Source: Streptococcus hyovaginalis DSM 12219 (GTDB taxonomy: Bacteria > Bacillota > Bacilli > Lactobacillales > Streptococcaceae). From it: DNA of 64,000 nucleotides. How positions within the stretch are numbered: the stretch's first letter is position 1; every line of letters starts with the position of its first letter. Where the stretch lies: the NCBI RefSeq assembly GCF_000420785.1, contig NZ_ATVP01000008.1, positions 27,944 to 91,943 of the forward strand. The letters run 5' to 3'. This document shows, piece after piece, positions 42,632 through 55,193 of the stretch. The notes under the pieces were generated by a model. That model did not search any database and was not told the origin of the DNA. It saw only the letters and a list, made by a program, of their open reading frames with translations. The position numbers and the translations under genes were made by a program.

Positions 42632-44239
42632 ATGTTACAGGTTGTAATAACATTGATTTTTGCCCTCATTGGTTTAGCTGTTGGTTACGCTATCATGACA
42701 ATGAAGATGAAGGCTTCAAAGGAAGCAGCGGAACTGACATTATTGAATGCCGAACAGGATGCTGTTAATCTGCGTGGGAAGGCAGAGATGGAAGCGCAAG
42801 CTATTCGCCAAACAGCTGAAAGAGAAAGCGTTGCTCATCAAAAAGAGCTTCTTCTAGAAGCAAAAGAGGAAGCAAGAAAATATCGAGAAGAAGTTGATCG
42901 GGAATTTAAAGCTGATAAACAGGAGTTGAAAGAAAGAGAAAACCGTTTGACAGAACGCTCTTACTCACTCGACCGCAAGGATGAAAATTTAGCTGCAAAA
43001 GAGAAAACACTCGAATCGAAAGAGCAAAGTCTTTTTGATAAATCTAAACATATCGATGAACGTGAAAATCAAATTAGTAAATTAGAAGATGAAAAACGAG
43101 CAGAATTAGAGCGTGTCGGTCATATGACTATCGCGGAAGCTCGTGAAGTCATTCTGATGGATACAGAATCCAAACTAACTCATGAAATAGCAACAAAAAT
43201 TCGTGAGTCCGAGCAAGAGATCAAGGATAAATCTGATAAGATGGCTAAGGATCTCTTGTCGCAAGCGATGCAACGTATGGCGGGTGAGTACGTCACTGAG
43301 CAGACCATTACAACGGTGCACTTGCCTGATGATAACATGAAAGGCCGTATTATTGGACGTGAAGGGCGTAATATACGTACCCTTGAAAGTCTCACGGGCA
43401 TTGATATTATTATTGATGATACGCCGGAGGTGGTTGTTCTTTCAGGTTTTGATCCTATTCGTCGTGAGATTGCCCGTATGACTCTGGAGGCTCTGATCTC
43501 AGATGGCCGTATCCATCCAGCCCGTATTGAGGAGTTGGTGGAGAAAAACCGCCAAGAATTGGATAATCGCATTCGTGAGTACGGTGAAGAGGCTGCTTAT
43601 GAAATTGGCGCACCAAATCTACACCCGGATCTCATCAAGATTATGGGCCGTCTACAGTTCCGAACGTCATATGGCCAAAATGTACTTCGTCACTCAGTTG
43701 AAGTAGGTAAATTAGCGGGAATTATGGCTGGAGAGCTTGGTGAAAATGTGGCACTTGCTAGACGTGCAGGTTTCTTGCATGACATGGGCAAAGCTATTGA
43801 CCGTGAGGTTGAAGGAAGCCATGTTGAAATCGGCACAGAATTTGCTCGTAAGTACAAAGAACATCCGATTGTGGTTAATACCATTGCTAGCCACCACGGT
43901 GATGTGGCGCCAGACAGTGTGATCGCTGTTCTTGTAGCAGCCGCTGATGCTTTAAGCTCGGCTCGTCCAGGAGCTCGTAATGAATCGATGGAGAATTACA
44001 TCAAACGGTTACGCGATTTAGAAGAAATTGCATCAAGTTTTGACGGCGTTCAACAAAGTTTTGCGCTACAAGCAGGTCGTGAAATTCGTATCATGGTTCA
44101 CCCTAAAAAGATCAGTGATGATCAAGTGACGATCTTATCTCATAAAATACGTGAGAAAATTGAAAACAATTTGGACTACCCTGGCAATATCAAGGTTACC
44201 GTTATTCGTGAATTCCGTGCAGTGGATTATGCTAAATAA
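42632..44239 (+). CDS. rny: Ribonuclease Y
   Basis: 535 aa. N-terminal TM helix (~1-22), a long coiled coil (~30-200), KH domain ([19 protein letters not shown]) and HD domain ([18 protein letters not shown]...[21 protein letters not shown]...ASHHGD). Membrane-associated endoribonuclease starting bulk mRNA decay. Single gene with its own terminator (44248-44275). Confidence 0.97.
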   Translation: MLQVVITLIFALIGLAVGYAIMTMKMKASKEAAELTLLNAEQDAVNLRGKAEMEAQAIRQTAERESVAHQKELLLEAKEEARKYREEVDREFKADKQELKERENRLTERSYSLDRKDENLAAKEKTLESKEQSLFDKSKHIDERENQISKLEDEKRAELERVGHMTIAEAREVILMDTESKLTHEIATKIRESEQEIKDKSDKMAKDLLSQAMQRMAGEYVTEQTITTVHLPDDNMKGRIIGREGRNIRTLESLTGIDIIIDDTPEVVVLSGFDPIRREIARMTLEALISDGRIHPARIEELVEKNRQELDNRIREYGEEAAYEIGAPNLHPDLIKIMGRLQFRTSYGQNVLRHSVEVGKLAGIMAGELGENVALARRAGFLHDMGKAIDREVEGSHVEIGTEFARKYKEHPIVVNTIASHHGDVAPDSVIAVLVAAADALSSARPGARNESMENYIKRLRDLEEIASSFDGVQQSFALQAGREIRIMVHPKKISDDQVTILSHKIREKIENNLDYPGNIKVTVIREFRAVDYAK

Positions 44240-44501
44240 TGTCAAAAGTGAAGGGATAACTCTCTTCTCTTTTTATGTGCGAGGAAGTAAGAAGAGTATG
44301 GTTATGATAAAGCCCAAAAAGACCTTCCGTGTTTAAGTGATATCGTTTGAAGGAGTGACTGTTCGGATTTTTTCTCCCCTAAACAATCTCATTCTATAAT
44401 CTTTGGGTTGTAGATAGAGGTTTGGAAGGAATTGTTATCATCTCTGCTATGATCCAGGAATAAGACTTCCCAGTATATATTGTTGGACTGACTTAATTAA
44501 C
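44240..44501. other. Intergenic region rny-gmk
   Basis: A weak terminator hairpin GAAGgGA/TCtCTTC with T-run at ~44250-44275; otherwise nothing recognised before the gmk promoter. Confidence 0.5.
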
Positions 44502-44529
44502 TTGAATTATATGCTCTATTTGGTATAAT
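44502..44529 (+). promoter_or_regulatory. gmk-rpoZ promoter
   Basis: TTGAAT (44502-44507), 16 nt, extended -10 TGgTATAAT (44524-44529). Confidence 0.75.
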
Positions 44530-44531
44530 AG

Positions 44532-45179
<648 letters not shown>

Positions 45180-45202
45180 AATTAAGAAAAGAGAATAAGC
45201 TT

Positions 45203-45520
45203 ATGATGTTAAAACCTTCTATCGATAAACTGTTAGATAAAGTCCCTTCAAAATATTCTTTGGTAATCCTACAAGCCAAGCGAGCGCACGAATTAGAAGC
45301 AGGAGCAAATCCTACCAAGGAATTTAAATCTGAGAAATCAACACTCCGTGCTTTGGAAGAGATTGAAGCCGGTTATGTGACAATTCATCCAGATCCTGTT
45401 GCAAAACGTGAATCTGTTCGTCGTAAAGCAGAAGCTGAACGTTTGGCAAAAGAAGAAGAAGAACGTAAGATCAAAGCACAAATTGCAAAAGAAGAACAAG
45501 AAGAAGGGCAAAAAGTCTAA
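45203..45520 (+). CDS. rpoZ: RNA polymerase omega subunit
   Basis: 105 aa. [33 protein letters not shown] matches the omega core; the C-terminus is a long charged Lys/Glu helix. ATG 45203 and 45206 are both possible. It aids RNA polymerase assembly. The terminator overlaps its stop codon. Confidence 0.96.
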   Translation: MMLKPSIDKLLDKVPSKYSLVILQAKRAHELEAGANPTKEFKSEKSTLRALEEIEAGYVTIHPDPVAKRESVRRKAEAERLAKEEEERKIKAQIAKEEQEEGQKV

Positions 45521-45545
45521 GGTTGTTTACAATCTTAGCTTTTTT
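45517..45545 (+). terminator. rpoZ terminator overlapping the stop codon
   Basis: CTAAGGTTG/CAATCTTAG hairpin plus T6. Confidence 0.8.
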
Positions 45546-45909
45546 CAATTTGATTGGAAGCTTGAGGTGAGGATAGCATTTAAGCACCGCATCTATTCTT
45601 ATGACATTAGGTTAGTGAGAATGCGTGTGACCTAGTAGTTAGCTTGTTTTGCCTAGGCATAGTTGGAGCTGGAAAGTGAAGTGGCGAAGTAAGGTTTAAC
45701 GATTTGTGTTTCACCGCTAAAGCTGCCCACTCCCACTATGACAAACCTCGTTAGTGATATTTTTGACCATGTATCATGGCCTTGGTATTTCAATAGCGAT
45801 TTGGAGATGCAATCGTGGCACGAGCGTAATGTTGATTTCTTGCCTAAGATTTTTGAATGGTCTTTATTTTTTCTGACTAATTTTTGGGAAATTTCCTGGA
45901 AGGAGATAT
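45546..45909. other. Intergenic region rpoZ-priA
   Basis: No supported gene or RNA. The open frame at 45738-45932 has no ribosome site and overlaps priA; I do not call it. priA has AAGGAG at 45900. Confidence 0.45.
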
Positions 45910-48297
45910 ATGCAAGCTCAAATAATTATTGATATTCCTTTGATGCAAACAGACAAACCCTTTTCTTATCATATCCCAGAGCGCCTGTCCGGCTTGATTC
46001 AAGTTGGTTCGAGAGTTCATGTTCCTTTTGGGAAGGCTAATCGCTTGTTACAGGGCTTTGTCGTGGGGATTTCTGACGAAGCAGAGACAGATGTGTTAAA
46101 AGATATCAGAGAAGTGCTGGACTTGGAGCCTGTTTTGAATCAAGAGCAGTTAGCCTTAGCTGATAAAATGCGTCACAAGATCTTTTCGTATAAGATTACT
46201 TTGCTAAAAAGCATGATACCTAATCTCTTAAATTCGCATTACGATAAGATTTTAAGACCGGGGAAAAAGTTATCATCTGAAGAGTCAGAAACAATCTTTG
46301 GAGGAGCAAGTGAGAAACGCTTTTCCGACCTGTCAGAAGCCGTACAAAAACAACTACCTTACCTAATCAAGGAAGAAAAAGTCGAAGTGGATTATCTCGC
46401 TCAAGATAAAAAGCATATCAAGTTAATTGATTATCTCACTTTGAAACCAGAAGTGTTAGAGACTTTGGACATTTCAAAACGCGCTAAAAAGCGTTTAGAG
46501 GCTAAAGAATGGTTGCTGACTCAGGCGCGTCCTTTTTCGATAAAAGCTAGCGAACTTCGGAAGCGTTATTCCAGAGAGGTGGTAGCATTTTTGATAGATA
46601 AGGGTGTTTTTCAGCTTCAACAAGTTGAAATGCAACGCTCATCGTCTTATTTTGAGGATATTACCTCAAGCTCATTTCTCAAATTAAATAGGGAACAGTC
46701 TCATGCAGTGTCTGAGATATGTGCCGCTATTGGTCACCAGTCTCCCCCTTTTCTTTTAGAGGGGATAACAGGTTCTGGAAAGACAGAAGTTTATCTTCAC
46801 GTGATTGATCAGGCATTACGGATGGGAAAGACAGCCATTGTCTTAGTCCCAGAGATCTCATTGACTCCCCAGATGACAACACGTTTCATCTCACGATTTG
46901 GGGAGCAAGTGGCTATTATGCATTCGGGATTATCCGATGGCGAAAAATTTGACGAGTGGCGAAAAATAAAATCTGGGCAAGCTAAAGTTGTTGTTGGGGC
47001 TAGATCAGCCATATTTGTACCATTAGAAAATATTGGTGCTATTATTATTGATGAAGAACATGAAGCTAGCTATAAGCAAGAATCGAATCCGAGATATCAT
47101 GCTAGAGATGTTGCCATTCTAAGGGCAGAAACTCACAGTGCTGCATTGGTCTTAGGGTCTGCAACACCCTCTATCGAGACCAGGGCGCGTGCTAGTAAGG
47201 GACGTTACCGTTTTTTGCAGCTCAAAGAACGGGCCAATCCCCATGCGCAGATGCCATCAGTTCAAGTGGTTGATTTTAGGGATTATCTTGGTCAGCAGGA
47301 ATCTAGTAACTTTACCCCCGTCTTGCTGGAGAAAATTCAAGAAAAATTAGCGCGAAAAGAGCAGGTTGTTCTGCTTCTTAATCGCCGAGGGTATGCTAGC
47401 TTTGTGATGTGTCGCGAGTGTGGTTATGTTGACGAATGCCCAAACTGTGACATTTCCTTAACCCTACACATGGATACTAAAACCATGAATTGCCATTACT
47501 GTGATTTTCAAAAGAAAATTCCACATCAGTGCCCATCTTGTGGAAGTGAAAGTATCCGCTATTATGGATCGGGGACACAGAAAGCCTATGATGAGTTGCA
47601 GGAGTTGTTGCCAGAGGCGCGTATTTTACGTATGGATGTCGATACCACAAGGCGTAAAGGTGCTCATGAGTCGCTCTTGAAAGCTTTTGGAAATCATGAA
47701 GCGGATATCTTATTGGGAACCCAAATGATAGCCAAGGGACTGGATTTTCCTAATGTGACCTTGGTAGGGGTTTTAAATGCTGATACATCGCTTAATCTCC
47801 CAGATTTTCGTGCCAGTGAAAGGACTTTTCAATTATTAACACAAGTCTCAGGTCGGGCGGGTCGTGCAGAGAAAACGGGTGAGGTTATCATTCAGACTTA
47901 CAATCCTAACCATTATGCTATCACTTTTGCGCAAAAACAGGATTTCGAAGGGTTTTATCATTATGAAATGCAACTGAGACAAAAGATGGCTTATCCACCC
48001 TATTATTTTACAGTTGGCATTACCTTGTCCCACGAAGACGAACAAGTCGTTATTCGGAAAGCTTATGACGTTTTGAAAGGCTTAAGGGGGCACTTATCCA
48101 GTCAAGCACGCTTTCTAGGACCGACGCCTAAACCGATAGCCAGAACACGAAATCAATTTCATTACCAAATCATTATCAAATATCGTTTTGAAGATCATCT
48201 GGAAACAGCTTTGAACGCTCTCTTGGAATGGACACAAAACGCAGAAAATCGCAAACTTCGTGTTACAATTGATAATGAACCACAGAATATGATGTAA
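45910..48297 (+). CDS. priA: Primosomal replication-restart helicase PriA
   Basis: 795 aa, ATG 45910. N-terminal DNA-binding domain, helicase motifs GITGSGKTEVYLHVI (I), DEEHEASYKQ (II), GSATPSIET (III), QMIAKGLDFPNVTLV and QVSGRAGRAEKTG (V-VI), and the zinc region with paired Cys (CRECGYVDECPNCDIS...CHYC...CPSCGSE). Reloads DnaB at stalled forks. Starts a priA-fmt-rsmB-stp-stk run. Confidence 0.97.
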   Translation: MQAQIIIDIPLMQTDKPFSYHIPERLSGLIQVGSRVHVPFGKANRLLQGFVVGISDEAETDVLKDIREVLDLEPVLNQEQLALADKMRHKIFSYKITLLKSMIPNLLNSHYDKILRPGKKLSSEESETIFGGASEKRFSDLSEAVQKQLPYLIKEEKVEVDYLAQDKKHIKLIDYLTLKPEVLETLDISKRAKKRLEAKEWLLTQARPFSIKASELRKRYSREVVAFLIDKGVFQLQQVEMQRSSSYFEDITSSSFLKLNREQSHAVSEICAAIGHQSPPFLLEGITGSGKTEVYLHVIDQALRMGKTAIVLVPEISLTPQMTTRFISRFGEQVAIMHSGLSDGEKFDEWRKIKSGQAKVVVGARSAIFVPLENIGAIIIDEEHEASYKQESNPRYHARDVAILRAETHSAALVLGSATPSIETRARASKGRYRFLQLKERANPHAQMPSVQVVDFRDYLGQQESSNFTPVLLEKIQEKLARKEQVVLLLNRRGYASFVMCRECGYVDECPNCDISLTLHMDTKTMNCHYCDFQKKIPHQCPSCGSESIRYYGSGTQKAYDELQELLPEARILRMDVDTTRRKGAHESLLKAFGNHEADILLGTQMIAKGLDFPNVTLVGVLNADTSLNLPDFRASERTFQLLTQVSGRAGRAEKTGEVIIQTYNPNHYAITFAQKQDFEGFYHYEMQLRQKMAYPPYYFTVGITLSHEDEQVVIRKAYDVLKGLRGHLSSQARFLGPTPKPIARTRNQFHYQIIIKYRFEDHLETALNALLEWTQNAENRKLRVTIDNEPQNMM

Positions 48298-48411
48298 TGC
48301 TTGACGTTCTTTTGGCGTGATCAGAAAAAATAAAAATATTTTTATGAGCAGTTTGGTGAATTGGTACTTGTAACAAGTTTAGCTATTATTTTTTAACAAA
48401 GAGGAAAACAG

Positions 48412-49344
48412 ATGACTAAAATTATTTTTATGGGAACACCAGATCTAGCAGCTACCGTTTTAAAAGGGATTATTGCAGACGGAGGATATGAGATCCTTGC
48501 GGTGGTGACTCAGCCCGATCGTGCAGTTGGTCGCAAAAAAGAGATCAAAGTGACACCTGTCAAAGAAGTGGCAGTGGCAAACAATCTTCCCGTTTATCAA
48601 CCAGAAAAGTTATCCGGAAGCCCAGAAATGGCAGAGCTTGTGGCTTTAGGTGCAGATGGTATTATTACGGCTGCTTTTGGCCAATTTTTACCGGGAAAGC
48701 TGTTGGATTCTGTTGATTTTGCTGTTAATGTTCATGGCTCACTTCTACCCAAGTATAGAGGTGGCGCACCGATTCAGTATGCCATTATAAATGGCGACAA
48801 GGAAGCAGGGATTACCATTATGGAAATGGTACGCCAAATGGATGCAGGCGATATGATCGCAAAAGCTGCTATTCCGATTACAGATGCGGATAATTTAGGC
48901 ACTATGTTTGACAAATTGGCAGTATTAGGACGTGACTTGCTCTTAAAAACCTTACCGGACTACCTAGCTGGCCGTCTAACACCAGAACCCCAAGATGAGA
49001 GTCAAGTAACCTTTTCACCCAATATTGCACCAGAGGAAGAGTGTATTGATTGGACAAAATCCAATCGAGCAATTTTCAATTTAGTTCGCGGATTGAATCC
49101 TTGGCCGATTGCACATACAATATGGAATAACAAACGTTTTAAGGTCTCTGAAATTGCTCCAGTTGAAGGTGAGGGTGAACCTGGTCAAGTGATTGTCAAA
49201 ACTAAGAAAGAGTTGATTGTCGCTACGGGTGACGGGGCTGTATCATTAAAACGGGTCCAACCATTTGGAAAACCGCAAATGTCTATTACAGACTTTTTAA
49301 ATGGGTTAGGTCGCGATATAGAAGTGGGGGACTATTTTGGCTAA
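48412..49344 (+). CDS. fmt: Methionyl-tRNA formyltransferase
   Basis: 310 aa. [14 protein letters not shown], the catalytic segment [17 protein letters not shown] (Asn/His) and the C-terminal tRNA-binding domain. Formylates initiator tRNA. Overlaps rsmB by 8 nt. Confidence 0.98.
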   Translation: MTKIIFMGTPDLAATVLKGIIADGGYEILAVVTQPDRAVGRKKEIKVTPVKEVAVANNLPVYQPEKLSGSPEMAELVALGADGIITAAFGQFLPGKLLDSVDFAVNVHGSLLPKYRGGAPIQYAIINGDKEAGITIMEMVRQMDAGDMIAKAAIPITDADNLGTMFDKLAVLGRDLLLKTLPDYLAGRLTPEPQDESQVTFSPNIAPEEECIDWTKSNRAIFNLVRGLNPWPIAHTIWNNKRFKVSEIAPVEGEGEPGQVIVKTKKELIVATGDGAVSLKRVQPFGKPQMSITDFLNGLGRDIEVGDYFG

Positions 49345-50659
49345 TGACTGGAAACAAACAGCTCGTGGTGGCTCTTTAATAGCCTTAGACCATATTTTTC
49401 AAGAGCAAGCTTATTCCAATATTGCCTTGAATCAGTTATTTAAGAGTCATCATTATCTTGAAAAAGATCGACAGTTAATTACAGAGATTGTCTACGGTAC
49501 TGTTTCGCGTAAAATTACACTAGAGTGGTACTTAGCGCATTTTATCGATGATCGAAATCGCCTTGAGCCATGGGTTTATCATCTCTTGATGCTCAGTAGT
49601 TACCAATTGCTCTTTTTAGATAGATTGCCAGCACATGCTGTCGTTAATGAAGCAGTTACTATTGCTAAAAATCGTGGGAATAAGCATGGAAGTGAGAAGC
49701 TGGTCAATGCTGTTCTAAGAAAAATGGCCTCTGACCAACTTCCAGATCCAGAAACTATTAAACGAGTAAATAAACGTTATTCGATAAAATACTCAGTTCC
49801 TGTTTGGTTAGTTAAAAAAACAATAGAGCAGTTTGGTGAGGAACGTTCAATAGCTATTTTTGAGAGCTTGTTTGTCCGTAATAAAGCTAGCATTCGTGTG
49901 ACAGACCCTAACCAGTTGGAAAGTATCCAAAAAGCTTATCAAGCAGACTATTCTCAACTTTCACCAGTCGGTTTAACCAAAGCTTCAGGTCATTTTGCGT
50001 CGAGTTCCCTTTTTAAAGATGGTGCCATCACTATCCAAGACGAGACAAGTCAGCTGGTTGCGCCAACTTTGGCTATTCAAGGAAATGAGCGCATCCTAGA
50101 TGCTTGTGCGGCACCTGGAGGTAAGACGGTGCATATGGCTTCTTACTTAACAAGTGGAAAAATAACAGCTTTGGATTTACATGAGCATAAATTAGCTTTG
50201 ATCCAGCAAAATGCCGAGAGACTAGGTGTTGCCGACCGTATAGAAGTGAGGACTCTGGATGCCAGGGAAGTTGCACGAAATTATCCTCAAGAATATTTTG
50301 ATAAAATTTTGGTTGATGCTCCTTGCTCAGGCATTGGTTTGATTCGTCGCAAACCTGATATTAAATACAACAAAGTCTTTCAAGATTTTGAACAACTACA
50401 ACAGATACAATTAGAGATCTTATCTAGTGTTTGTCAAACGCTACGCAAAGGTGGTATAATGACCTACAGTACTTGCACAATTTTCAAAGAAGAAAATCAA
50501 GAGGTGATTGCTAAATTTTTGAAAGCACATCCTGAATTTGAGCAAGTAGCTTTAGTTCACGAAAAGAAAGATATTGTAACAGATGGCTGTCTTTTGATAA
50601 CCCCTGAGCAGTATCATACAGATGGTTTTTTTATCGCCCAGTTGCGTAAAAAACATTAG
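49337..50659 (+). CDS. rsmB: 16S rRNA m5C967 methyltransferase RsmB
   Basis: 440 aa. N-terminal NusB-like domain ([26 protein letters not shown]), C-terminal methyltransferase with [15 protein letters not shown], catalytic [15 protein letters not shown] and [11 protein letters not shown], i.e. both cysteines. Coupled to fmt. Confidence 0.97.
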   Translation: MANDWKQTARGGSLIALDHIFQEQAYSNIALNQLFKSHHYLEKDRQLITEIVYGTVSRKITLEWYLAHFIDDRNRLEPWVYHLLMLSSYQLLFLDRLPAHAVVNEAVTIAKNRGNKHGSEKLVNAVLRKMASDQLPDPETIKRVNKRYSIKYSVPVWLVKKTIEQFGEERSIAIFESLFVRNKASIRVTDPNQLESIQKAYQADYSQLSPVGLTKASGHFASSSLFKDGAITIQDETSQLVAPTLAIQGNERILDACAAPGGKTVHMASYLTSGKITALDLHEHKLALIQQNAERLGVADRIEVRTLDAREVARNYPQEYFDKILVDAPCSGIGLIRRKPDIKYNKVFQDFEQLQQIQLEILSSVCQTLRKGGIMTYSTCTIFKEENQEVIAKFLKAHPEFEQVALVHEKKDIVTDGCLLITPEQYHTDGFFIAQLRKKH

Positions 50660-50686
50660 TGACTTATTTAGGAGGAAAACTGACCA

Positions 50687-50704
50687 ATGTCAGTACACAA
50701 ATAA
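50687..50704 (+). CDS. Five-codon leader ORF before stp
   Basis: The only strong ribosome site here (AGGAGG, 50670-50675) serves ATG TCA GTA CAC AAA TAA; the stop is immediately followed by the tandem stp ATGs (50705, 50708). Translation of stp would then depend on termination-reinitiation. It could instead be chance, with the SD acting at long range. Confidence 0.4.
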   Translation: MSVHK

Positions 50705-51445
50705 ATGATGGAAATTTCACTTTTAACAGATATTGGCAAAAGACGTTCCAATAATCAAGATTTTGCTGATCAATACGTTAATCAGAATGGCCATGTTCTT
50801 GTCATTTTAGCTGATGGCATGGGAGGACATCGTGCTGGAAATATTGCTAGTGAGATGACAGTCACTGATTTAGGAAATCAATGGAAGGCGACTGATTTTA
50901 CAGATATCAATCAAATGCGTGATTGGATGCTAGTAGCCATTGAGGCTGAAAATCAGAAAATTCATGAATTGGGAACATCAGAAGAGTACCATGGTATGGG
51001 AACAACGATCGAAGTATTAGCCTTTGTTGGCAATGCTGTTTTATTTGCTCATGTTGGTGATTCTCGAATTGGTTTAATTCGTGATGGACAGTACAAACAA
51101 TTGACGAGTGACCATTCGTTAGTCAATGAATTGGTTAAGGCTGGCCAGCTCACAGAAGAAGAGGCGGCCGTCCACCCACAAAAAAACATTATTACGCAAT
51201 CGATTGGTCAAGCAAGTCCCGTTGAAATTGATTTAGGCATTCAACATTTGCAAGATGGTGATTACCTCTTAGTTAACAGCGATGGCCTTTCGAACATGAT
51301 CAGCTCCCAAACGATTTGTGACATTGTGTTATCTGACAAAACAGTTGCAGCTAAAACACAAGAACTTGTTGCTGCTGCAAACGACGCGGGTGGTCAAGAC
51401 AATATTACGGTTATTTTGGTAGCCTATAGCGAGGAGGATAATTAA
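50705..51445 (+). CDS. stp: PP2C-type serine/threonine phosphatase
   Basis: 246 aa (PppL/Stp). Metal motifs [49 protein letters not shown] all intact. Reverses phosphorylation by the adjacent kinase. Its end overlaps the stk start (TTAATG). ATG 50705 or 50708 may start the protein. Confidence 0.96.
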   Translation: MMEISLLTDIGKRRSNNQDFADQYVNQNGHVLVILADGMGGHRAGNIASEMTVTDLGNQWKATDFTDINQMRDWMLVAIEAENQKIHELGTSEEYHGMGTTIEVLAFVGNAVLFAHVGDSRIGLIRDGQYKQLTSDHSLVNELVKAGQLTEEEAAVHPQKNIITQSIGQASPVEIDLGIQHLQDGDYLLVNSDGLSNMISSQTICDIVLSDKTVAAKTQELVAAANDAGGQDNITVILVAYSEEDN

Positions 51446-53340
51446 TGATCCAAATCGGCAAACTATTTGCTGGGCGCTATCGCATATTAAAATCCATCGG
51501 TCGTGGTGGGATGGCAGATGTCTATCTGGCTCATGATTTGATTTTGGACAATGAAGAAGTGGCTATAAAAGTCCTTCGCACCAATTATCAGACTGATCAG
51601 ATTGCAGTTGCACGTTTCCAAAGAGAAGCGCGAGCAATGGCAGAATTAAGTCATCCCAATATTGTTGCCATTCGCGATATTGGCGAGGAAGATGGGCAGC
51701 AGTTTCTGGCTATGGAGTATGTTAATGGCCCAGACTTAAAGAAATATATCCAAGACAATGCTCCCCTATCGAATCAAGAGACGATTCGTATCATGAGTGA
51801 AGTGCTTTCAGCGATGCAATTGGCCCACCAAAAGGGAATTGTGCATCGCGATTTGAAACCTCAGAATGTGCTTCTGACAAAAGATGGTGTCGCGAAAGTG
51901 ACAGATTTTGGGATAGCAGTGGCCTTTGCAGAGACCAGTCTCACTCAGACCAATTCGATGCTGGGAAGTGTGCATTACCTATCTCCGGAGCAAGCGCGTG
52001 GCTCAAAAGCAACTGTTCAGAGTGATATTTATGCTATGGGAATCATGTTGTTTGAAATGTTAACGTGTCATATCCCGTTTGATGGAGATAGTGCGGTGAC
52101 GATTGCCCTGCAACATTTTCAAAAACCACTTCCCTCGATTATCTTTGAAAATCGTAATGTGCCACAATCTTTAGAAAATGTTGTGATCAAGGCAACTGCC
52201 AAGAAATTAAGTGATCGTTACACCTCAACGACAGAAATGTATCAGGATTTGATTACGACATTGCATCCTAGAAGAGCTCGTGAAGCAAAATTGGTCTTTC
52301 AAGATACTACAGATACCAAAACACTTCCGAAGATAGAGCCTGCACCAGTAAAAGAGCCTCCTAAACCGAGTGTTGTTGCAGATTCAACGTCCCTACCTCA
52401 AAATGATAAGGTAGAGAAGCTAGTTGCGGCAAATCCACAACCTCCTAAAAAAGCGAAGCGTCCGTGGTGGCAGCGACTATTTAGATTATTACTCTTGCTT
52501 ATCGTTATTGTCGCTGCGGGATTAGCTTACTTTATGATGTCGAGTAGTAATGACTCTGTAGTGGTTCCAGATGTTTCTGGTCAAAGTATTCGAGAAGCTC
52601 AAAGCACCCTTGAGGATTCTGGTCTGGTTGTTGGTTCGGTCACCAGACAGGAAAGTTCGGAAGTGGATGAGGGTGATGTTATTGCTACCAATCCAAAAGC
52701 TGGAACAACAGCAAAAGAAAGTAGCGAAGTTGACTTAACAGTTTCAAGTGGTACAGACACTTTTGTCATGACAGATTATACTGGAATGGCTTATGAGGAT
52801 GCTGTTAAGGACCTGATAGAGAATTACAATCTTCAAGAAAAGCAAATTGTGAAAAAAGAAGTGGCAAGTAATAGTACCGAACCAGGACAGATTATTAGCC
52901 AAACACCAGAAGCAGGTGATACTTTTAATCCTTCTGGAGATGGTGAAATCATATTTGAAGTGGCCACGGCTTCTAGTGTAACCATGCCAGCCTTAGTAGG
53001 CTATAGTTATGCGGATGCTAAAAATGCCCTATTGGAGCTTGGTTTTAAATCGTCGCAAATTCAAGCAGATTCAGATCAAGCGTCTTCGTCAGCTATTGTC
53101 TATGCACAATACCCATACGCTGGTACGGTCATGGAGTTGGCTGCAAATGACACGATAACGCTGTATTTAAGTGCCACCTCTGACAGTAGTTCGACAACCT
53201 CTTCTGAATCAGCTTCTAGCAGTGACAGTACTGGTTCAACAGCATCAAGTTCATCAAGTAGCACTTCTGATTCAGAGAACTCAGGTTCAGAAATACCAGA
53301 TAGCACGGGGACATCAACCGAAGCTACTTCAGGAAGTTAG
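51445..53340 (+). CDS. stk: PASTA-domain serine/threonine kinase
   Basis: 631 aa. Kinase domain (~1-275): [42 protein letters not shown] helix ~345-365, then three PASTA repeats (starting near [16 protein letters not shown] and VTMPALVG), ended by a long Ser/Thr-rich tail from ~575. Senses wall fragments and phosphorylates division proteins such as MapZ and GpsB, both encoded in this window. Terminator at 53391-53428. Confidence 0.97.
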   Translation: MIQIGKLFAGRYRILKSIGRGGMADVYLAHDLILDNEEVAIKVLRTNYQTDQIAVARFQREARAMAELSHPNIVAIRDIGEEDGQQFLAMEYVNGPDLKKYIQDNAPLSNQETIRIMSEVLSAMQLAHQKGIVHRDLKPQNVLLTKDGVAKVTDFGIAVAFAETSLTQTNSMLGSVHYLSPEQARGSKATVQSDIYAMGIMLFEMLTCHIPFDGDSAVTIALQHFQKPLPSIIFENRNVPQSLENVVIKATAKKLSDRYTSTTEMYQDLITTLHPRRAREAKLVFQDTTDTKTLPKIEPAPVKEPPKPSVVADSTSLPQNDKVEKLVAANPQPPKKAKRPWWQRLFRLLLLLIVIVAAGLAYFMMSSSNDSVVVPDVSGQSIREAQSTLEDSGLVVGSVTRQESSEVDEGDVIATNPKAGTTAKESSEVDLTVSSGTDTFVMTDYTGMAYEDAVKDLIENYNLQEKQIVKKEVASNSTEPGQIISQTPEAGDTFNPSGDGEIIFEVATASSVTMPALVGYSYADAKNALLELGFKSSQIQADSDQASSSAIVYAQYPYAGTVMELAANDTITLYLSATSDSSSTTSSESASSSDSTGSTASSSSSSTSDSENSGSEIPDSTGTSTEATSGS

Positions 53341-53390
53341 GTGACGATTGATTTGTAGGGTGGTTTAACCAACGACTATCACTAAGATAT

Positions 53391-53428
53391 TGGAAGTGCC
53401 TGGTTTTTATTACCAGGTGCTTTTTACT
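53391..53428 (+). terminator. stk terminator
   Basis: AAGTGCCTGGT/ACCAGGTGCTT with two G-U-type pairs and T5. Confidence 0.75.
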
Positions 53429-53499
53429 TGTCCGTCTTTGGTATGATGTGATTCGCAGCAAAGTGTGATAGACTTATGTTAATGAGATGGTGAGGTTCT

Positions 53500-54198
53500 A
53501 TGCGAAAATTTCAATTATTTTTAATTGTCGAAGCTATTTTACTAGCATTAGCGATGATGACAATCTTATCGGAAGATGTCCCCAGATTTGTCTTTATCTT
53601 AATTTTGACCTTGATGGCCTTGAAATATTACAATTCTACGGATAAGGTCAATTTTTTATTGACATCTTGTCTGCTAGTTTTTTTCTTAATCATGATGCTG
53701 AATCCCTTCATCATTTTAGCCATGGTGGTAGGTCTTATTTATATCGTGATCAATCATTTTTCCCAGGTGCAAAAAAATAACCGTTTAGCAGAACTGTCAT
53801 TTGAGACACGCCCTTTGTCTGTGACCAAATACCGTAATCAATGGTTTGGAAATGAGTCTTACCCCCAATCTGATGCTTATTACTTTGATGATATTGATTT
53901 AATCAGAATAAGTGGGAATGATACGATTGATTTATCTAAAGTTATTTTAAGAAACCAGGATAATGTTGTCCTTATTAGGAAAATTTATGGACCTACAAAA
54001 ATTGTTGTTCCTATTGATGTTTCAGTGAGTTTGACGGTAAGTTCGATCTATGGAGCAGTGACTTTTTTTGACGATCCTTCATACGATCTCCGAAATGAAA
54101 CCATTAAGTTGCGTAGCGATGATTATGATAGTAGCAGTCGTAGTGTCAAGATTGTAATCAATAATCTGGCTGGTGATACAGAGGTGGTGTCCCAATGA
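53500..54198 (+). CDS. liaF: LiaF-like inhibitor of the cell-envelope stress system
   Basis: 232 aa. Three to four N-terminal TM helices (~5-85), then a cytoplasmic domain typical of LiaF C-termini (RISGNDTIDLSKVILRNQDNVVLIRKIYGPTKIVVPIDVSVSLTVSSIYGAV). Restrains LiaS until wall-active antibiotics are present. Overlaps liaS by 4 nt. Confidence 0.93.
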   Translation: MRKFQLFLIVEAILLALAMMTILSEDVPRFVFILILTLMALKYYNSTDKVNFLLTSCLLVFFLIMMLNPFIILAMVVGLIYIVINHFSQVQKNNRLAELSFETRPLSVTKYRNQWFGNESYPQSDAYYFDDIDLIRISGNDTIDLSKVILRNQDNVVLIRKIYGPTKIVVPIDVSVSLTVSSIYGAVTFFDDPSYDLRNETIKLRSDDYDSSSRSVKIVINNLAGDTEVVSQ

Positions 54199-55193
54199 AA
54201 AAGTCACACATTACCTTATTATTTGTATATGCTTTGGTTATTGTGTTTTCCATTGTAACACTGATTCTCGATAGCTTCCATCTGTCTATAAAAGAGCTCG
54301 TTAACAACGTGGAACAGTTAAATCAATTTATTTTTTCCATCGTTTTATTAACCATCTCTTTAACAATCATGTTGTTGTTTGTATCCATGTTATTAAATTA
54401 CAATTCTCATCGTCGCATCTTCAAAAATTTAAGACGAATCGTGCATAATCAGCCCATTGAAGCAGGTGAAGATGAGCTGAGTCAGATGATGATGCAACTG
54501 TCAGAGAAGACACAGTCTTTGACGCAGCAGCTTCAGCGTACAGAAAATGTTGATTTGGCTAAAAAGGAAGACATTATTCAGGAAGAACGAAAGCGTATTG
54601 CTAGAGATCTGCATGATACGGTTAGTCAAGAATTATTTGCAGCAGTCATGATTTTATCCGGAATTTCCTATAGCCTACCCACCATTGATCGCGACAGTTT
54701 GCAGGAGCAGTTGAAAAATACAGAGGCTATTTTGACCAATGCTCAAAATGACTTACGTGTTATGTTACTGCATTTGAGGCCGACAGAGTTAGAAGGTAGG
54801 TCTTTGAAGCAGGGTCTGGAAATGATTGTTCAAGAAATTCAGGATAAAAGTACGATCACAGTTACCTTTAAAACGAATTTAAAGACACTACCAAAACCGA
54901 TAGAAGATCATTTATTTCGTATTGTTCAGGAATTTATTAGTAATACCTTGAAACATGCTAAAGCTGATCATTTAGACATTTATCTTCATCAGACAGAACG
55001 CTCTGTTCAATTAAAAATGATTGACAATGGGGTGGGCTTTGATGTTGAAGAGGCTAAAAAAATTAGCTATGGTTTGAAAAATATGGAAGATAGGGTAACG
55101 GATATGGCAGGTAGTTTCCAAATGATCAGTGCTCCAAATCAAGGAGTAACCATGACGATTGTGTTGCCATTAGTGGGAGAGTATAATGAATAA
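54195..55193 (+). CDS. liaS: Sensor histidine kinase LiaS
   Basis: 332 aa. Two TM helices (~6-27 and ~43-68) with a short extracellular loop (intramembrane-sensing type), HisKA_3 motif EERKRIARDLHDTVSQELFA with phospho-His, and HATPase (EFISNTLKHAKADH, DNGVGFD, GLKNMEDRV). Overlaps liaR by 8 nt. Confidence 0.96.
   Translation: MKKSHITLLFVYALVIVFSIVTLILDSFHLSIKELVNNVEQLNQFIFSIVLLTISLTIMLLFVSMLLNYNSHRRIFKNLRRIVHNQPIEAGEDELSQMMMQLSEKTQSLTQQLQRTENVDLAKKEDIIQEERKRIARDLHDTVSQELFAAVMILSGISYSLPTIDRDSLQEQLKNTEAILTNAQNDLRVMLLHLRPTELEGRSLKQGLEMIVQEIQDKSTITVTFKTNLKTLPKPIEDHLFRIVQEFISNTLKHAKADHLDIYLHQTERSVQLKMIDNGVGFDVEEAKKISYGLKNMEDRVTDMAGSFQMISAPNQGVTMTIVLPLVGEYNE

Noticed and set aside
45738..45932. 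64-aa open frame upstream of and overlapping priA
   Set aside because: No ribosome site, odd Trp/Phe-rich composition and overlap with the well-supported priA start; likely chance.
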